A program made the translations under genes and the position numbers. A DNA stretch of 64,000 bases, from contig NC_041012.1 in NCBI RefSeq assembly GCF_004193775.1, positions 14,591,223 through 14,655,222 of the forward strand, in the 5' to 3' direction. Under the pieces are notes generated by a model, which did no database searches, was not told the DNA's origin, and saw only the letters and a program-made list of their open reading frames with translations. Origin of the DNA: Glycine soja. Lineage: Eukaryota > Streptophyta > Magnoliopsida > Fabales > Fabaceae. Below are positions 59,223-64,000 of this stretch, piece after piece. Within the stretch, counting starts at the first letter, position 1; each line of letters opens with the position of its first letter.

Positions 59223-61972
59223 TGTAACATCCCATTTTTTTCGTATATAAAATTTTAGAGAATAATGATGTTTTATAATTAAATAAATAAAGAAAAATAG
59301 TTATAATAAAATAATGGTTTGAGAGAAAATAAGAAGGGTATTTTATTATTCATTTGATGGAAAATAAAATAGAGTTTCTTTTTTTATAAAATAATAAAAA
59401 TAAATAAATAAAGTAAATAATAGGTCGTGAATACCCCTAGTTATAAATAGCGACATGCTAGGTCAATTTTTAGACTGACTTCTCAGCCTCCTCTGCCTAC
59501 CAATTTCGTTTTTTCTCTTCCTCTCCCAAAACCCTATCTTTTTCCCGCAGGTCACCAAACTTGTCTCATAAAAATGACGATCTCGGACTCATTCACCGTT
59601 GGATTGTCGTGAAATTTAAACAGCATGTTTGCAACCCATTTCCGAGCATTCTAACCGTTGGGAATTTCGATATCATGTCTGATCTAAGAGAAATACCTCT
59701 CGTATTGTAGCATTTTTCTTTCCCACAGAAATCCAGAGCTGTCTTGGTAAAACTATGATCCCGGTTTCGTTAACCGTTGGATTGTCGTAAAATTTGGATA
59801 TGTTGTTTGAGATTTATTTGCACACGCTCTGACCGTTGGGATTTGCGATATAATGTTCGTAGAGGGAGAAACAGGAATCGCATAAAGATAGTCCAAATGG
59901 AGGCTTTAATCATTTCTCCGTTCCTCTGACGTTTGGGAACTCTATCGGAGCATTCGGAGGAAAAACTAGAGGAATCTTAGGGAACCATTGGAGATGACGC
60001 TATCGCTGTGGGAAGACACGTGAGTCCGCTTAGAGGTAAGGGATGAGTTATTCACAATTGGGAATTAGTGAGAACATATGTAGGGATTCTTAGAGATATC
60101 AATTGGAATGAGTTTTTGGGTGTTTTTGCAATTTTCATTTTATCCTTATAATTATTACAGTGAATTATATATGTTTGACAGACCAATTGTTGTGAAATTG
60201 ATATGCTATTGTGTTGAGCATGAATCCTATAAATCGAACATTTTTTTAATTAATATGAATTGATGAAATAAAGTAAGGGAAAATTTAGAGAGAGATATTG
60301 ATTTTGTAATTTTCTCTTTTTCTTGCTTTTTTATAGGTTTTTTTATATAATTTAAAAAATTAATGTCATAATTGAAATTGACCAAAGTGTTCATATAATT
60401 ATTTAGAATTTGTGCATTGAAAGCTTACTTTGATATTAGTGATTCAATATGATGTATGCTAGATTATATATATAGAGGTAGTTATTTATATTAATAATTT
60501 ATGTAAATAATATTGTAGAGTGTTATAGTATGATTCCAAAAATTATTAAGTGTTGGAGTTTGAGAATATTATAGTTAAATTTGATGAACATGTGTGTGCT
60601 GTACTTTATGAATATCATTAGAAAATGTTATGAGATGGTTGATGTGATGTTATGAGATGTTAAAGTGTGGACATGATATTCGATTATGAATAAGTGGATG
60701 TGTTTAACACTTAATGTTACATTAATTATATTGTGAGCTATGAATTATACAATAACCCGACCAGTGTTAAAGAGAAAGTGTAGGTTCCTAATTAAGAACC
60801 AGTGTTAAATTGTAGCGCAATTGTGTTAAACATGTTTGAAACATGAGTGTGAGATCGTGATATTGTATAATTCATGAGCAGTGTTATAAATGAAATATGT
60901 GATGAATTATGGAATAATATGTTGCCTTGAGATTATAATATTGTTATTGAGATTGAGTAAAAATGTAAAGTATAACATATGATGAATTGTGAGATACGTA
61001 AAAACATGTGATAGTGAACTGTGACATTATGAGATGTGGAATTGTGAATGATTTTTGGTTGTGAATAAGTGTGATTAACTCTTGATGTGACATTATTTGT
61101 GTTGTAAGCTGTGAATTGTATAATAACCCGACTAGTGTTATCTTGAGAAAAGTGTAAATGTGCAGTGTTAAAGAGAAAGTGTAGGTTTCCTATTTAGGAA
61201 CAAGTGTTAAATTGTAGCGCAATATTTGTACGTGTTTAGCACACGAGTGTGAGGTCATGGGTATTGTATAATTCATGAGCAGTGTCTGTGTGCTAAAATG
61301 ATTTTAGGGGTTGGACCTGAATCAGGAGGGAGAGGCCCTGACGGACTCTTTGGAGTGTAGGCCTTGGGGGTCACCGGGTTTGAGTGTTACTTTAAGCCTA
61401 TGTTGATCCCATATGGTTGGAGCATTCTCGCAAAACATCGTGACCCTGACTGGTCTCTCTATGATCTTACTTAGTGAGAGTGACCTGACAAACCCATTGT
61501 GTGGTGTGTCTTGTTATGTACTCCTAAGCGCTCCATGGTGGTTTTTCACTGACATGTTACCACATTGCATATAGGCTTGAGTCTTAGCATAACTGTCTCA
61601 TGCGCTTGCTAATCGTTTATTATGACATTGAGGTGTTATTATGTTTTGATCAAAGCGTGTGATTCTTGTGTAATGTGATTGATGATTGAAAAGTGTGATT
61701 GATTGATGAAAAGTGAATTTTGAATGACAAAGTGGTGGAATTACGTGAATGACGTGTAAGTAAGTTTTATTTCATTTATATAATATGTATATTTAATTGT
61801 CTTGTTTCTCTATTAGCTAGGAATGTGATAACTCACTCCTTGTGTGTTGTTGTGTTTGGATCCTGTGATGATCTTGAACTTTGTGTTCGGGGGAGCAGAT
61901 GAATAGGTGGATGACTATGAAGAACCTCATGCTAGAGGACACGGGAACACAACGCTCTGATAGGATGTGACA
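59223..61972 (+). repeat. Probable solo LTR of a Ty3/gypsy-type element, about 2.75 kb
   Basis: It starts TGTAACATCC and is taken to end GGATGTGACA, near-inverse of the start. The five bases on each side are ATAGG and TTAGG (4 of 5). A TATAAATAG box at 59444-59452 suits an LTR promoter. Inside are two internal duplications: ACCGTTGGATTGTCGT (about 59603 and 59779) and a block of about 150 bases with AATAACCCGAC to TTCATGAGCAGTGT (about 60750-60890 and 61115-61285). No pol sequence adjoins it, and 61973-62150 could still belong to it, so the right end is tentative. Confidence 0.55.
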
Positions 61973-62961
61973 TTAGGATATAGGTTCTATATTAATTGTA
62001 TGAAGCTTAGACGACTTTGTTTGAGTCGAGAATACTTTATTGTTTATTTGGACAAGTTTGAATATGATGTAGAAGAAAATGAATGTGAGCCTTTTTCCCC
62101 TTTGAAAGACTTGTAAAGAAAATGTTTTAAAAATACTTTATTATATATACATCAAGCATGACCAAAATAAAACATTAAGCATGGCCAAAAATCATATCTT
62201 CCAATGAAACATACCCCCCCCCCCCCCACACACACACTTATTCCCAAAACAATTTCAAAGCTCCAAAATTTCTTAAGGGTAAGGTGATATCATGGTTTTT
62301 CACTTAAGGCTTGTAATGAGCTTCAAAACAAAGAAAGGGGAACATAGGCTCAAAGGTGCTATCAAAGGAATTAATTCAAGGTAAGTCCATTTGGCTAGAA
62401 GTTTATAAGAACAAATTGCCTAAATCATTTCCAAATATGCATGTGAATTAGGAAGCATCAACAAGAATCAAGCCAAAGCTATTGTGCAAGCAATCAATGG
62501 GGCAAAACACACCATAAGATTATGATGATGGATGGCTCAAATTCTCACAAAGATAAACTTATCACTTTCAAATTAAGCTTTCAAAACTAGCATGACATGT
62601 CGAGGGAAAACAAGGATTCCAAATCACAAAATTTCAAGAGACTTTTATTTTCAAAACAATTACTCATTACTTGAACATATCCTATAATTCAAAGAAAAAC
62701 ATGCAAAGTTGTACATGCAAACAGAATTGACCTAAAATATTAAACTAGAAACCTAACAAAACTAACAAATTTAACACAACAAACAAAATTAACAAAACTA
62801 ACAAAACTAGCAAAACCAAAAAAACACTCCCCTCATACTTAAACAACACATTGTCCTCAATGTATCACAAATAAAAGATTAAAAGCAACTAAACCATCAC
62901 ATAGAATCGGACAAATGTAATAAAAGTAAAGAAGGAAATAGGAAAAGAAAAACTCTCTAAG
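61973..62961. other. Spacer, probably non-coding 3' part of the gypsy element
   Basis: On the minus strand it reads CATTGAGGACAATGTGTTGT then TTAAGTATGAGGGGAGTG (about 62825-62862), words typical downstream of pol in Athila-like plant elements. Repeated CAAAACTAACAAAA units precede it. No frame is seen. Confidence 0.5.
62214..62237. repeat. C14 run joined to a (CA)n stretch
   Basis: Fourteen consecutive C followed by about five CA units. Confidence 0.97.
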
Positions 62962-63968
62962 TCATGGTGGAAAAGAAGTAAGCTGAAGTAAGGAGATGTT
63001 TTGAGCAAGGACAACCCCCAATGTGTAATTGGATGCATCGCACATTAGCTCAAATGGGGTTGTCCAATTAGGTGCCTGAATGATAGGGGTGGTAGTCAGT
63101 GCTCTTTTGAGGCAATGAAAGGCCTCTTTGCATTTATCATTAAAGTCAAACTCCACCTCTTTTTGCAAAAGGTTGGATAGTGGAAGGGTTACCTTGCTAA
63201 AATCTCTTATAAAGCGCCTGTAGAATCCTGCATGACCAAGAAAAGATCGCACCTCGCGCACGCAAGAGGGGTATGACAATTGTGAAATAACAGAAATGTT
63301 TGCAGGATCTACTTCAATTCCCTTATTGGAAATAATGTGGCCTAAAACTATACCTTGCTCAACCATAAAATGACATTTTTCAAAATTTAGAACAAGGTTA
63401 GTTTCAATGCATCTATTCAAAACCTTTTCCAGACTATCCAAACAAATATCAAAAGAGGATCCATATACAGTGAAATCATCCATAAACACATCTATGCAAT
63501 TTTCTAAAAAATCACTAAAAATACTGATCATGCACCGCTGGAATGTACCAGGGGCATTGCACAGGCCGAAAGGCATCCTCCTATAGGCAAAAGTGCCGAA
63601 GGGGCAAGTGAATATGGTTTTTTTTTCTGATCCTCAGAAGCAATAGTGATTTTCATATAACTAGAAAAACCATCAAGGAAACAATAGTGAGATTTACCTC
63701 CCAGGCGTTCAAGCATCTGGTCAATGAATGATAGTGGAAAATGGTCCTTTTTGGTAACCTGGTTCAGCCTCCTATAGTCAATGCAGACTCTCCAACTGTT
63801 CTGCACCCGAGTAGGAATCAGCTTCTCCTTCTCATTTTTTATCACGGTGAGGCCGGTTTTCTTCAGGACTACCTGGACGGAACTCACCCATTGGCTGTCG
63901 GAGATAGGATAAATGATTTCAGCTTGCAAAAGCTTGGTTACCTCCTTCTTCACTACATCAAGAATCAC
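62962..63968 (-). pseudogene. Ty3/gypsy (Athila-like) reverse transcriptase and start of RNase H
   Basis: On the minus strand 63968-63620 reads VTKLLQAEIIYPISDSQWVS, VCIDYRRLNQVTKKDHFPL and YCFLDGFSSYMKITIA. The frame slips by one in a run of nine A on that strand (63626-63618). It continues as FTCPFGTFAYRRMPFGLC, NAPGTFQRCM, the catalytic FMDDFTVYG, LGHIISNKGIEVD, SFLGHAGFYRRFI and an RNase H start FELMCDASNYTLGVVLAQ. The match is lost after that at about 63003, indicating a deletion. The upstream pol part lies beyond the window. FMDDF and the 3' flank words point to the Athila branch. Confidence 0.93.
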
Positions 63969-64000
63969 CGGGTTGAGTCTTCTCTGTGGCTGTCTTACTA

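Overview
The window looks like nuclear DNA of a dicot plant, most likely a papilionoid legume such as soybean (Glycine). This rests on the intron-rich plant genes, the very A/T-rich spacers, the MITE types and the Ty1/copia and Ty3/gypsy remnants; the genus is inference from overall likeness. About seven single-copy housekeeping-type genes are spread through a matrix of old, mostly dead transposable elements.

Region by region. 1-1.5 kb: 3' end of a Ty1/copia element. 3.1-4.1 kb: TAF7 (TFIID subunit 7, + strand) with a textbook U12-type AT-AC intron. 4.7-11.5 kb: hAT and Mutator-like non-autonomous elements, a Stowaway MITE, a macro-domain pseudogene (- strand) split by a Mutator-like insertion, and a LINE fragment. 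11.8-13.0 kb: a direct duplication of about 460 bp. 13.7-15.4 kb: a four-TM DUF1218 membrane protein gene (+). 16.9-17.2 kb: a short array of about 75-bp repeats. 19.2-23.6 kb: a Pcc1-type KEOPS subunit gene (+). 24.6-25.2 kb: a hAT element. 26.6-31.5 kb: a cwf21-domain (Cwc21/SRRM2-like) spliceosome gene (+) whose charged tail is frameshifted four times and whose intron carries LINE sequence. 33.6-38.0 kb: a DUF1997 gene (-). 40.6-44.1 kb: a chloroplast MraW/RsmH-type rRNA methyltransferase (-), also with a LINE piece in an intron. 44.9-49.7 kb: a diverged LTR pair, two hAT elements and a 2-oxoglutarate dioxygenase fragment cut by one of them. 51.2-52.0 kb: a type-B G-protein gamma subunit gene (+) with two in-frame TGA codons. 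53.9-55.2 kb: tandem RPS26 pseudogene fragments. 55.2-59.2 kb: a decayed Ty1/copia element (-), abutted or interrupted by a probable 2.75-kb solo LTR (59.2-62.0 kb). 62.2-64 kb: an Athila-like Ty3/gypsy pol fragment (-) running to the window edge.

The genes are not an operon or a pathway cluster. They cover transcription initiation (TAF7), splicing (cwf21), tRNA modification (Pcc1), plastid rRNA methylation, cell-wall/membrane proteins and G-protein signalling. No CRISPR array, prokaryotic system or convincing tRNA or rRNA gene was seen. The best signals for follow-up are the AT-AC intron, the two TGA codons in the G-gamma gene, the macro-domain and RPS26 pseudogenes, and a shared family of Mutator-like elements with an inverted ATACGGAT core. 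Splice sites and joins were read by eye; transcript evidence would settle them.
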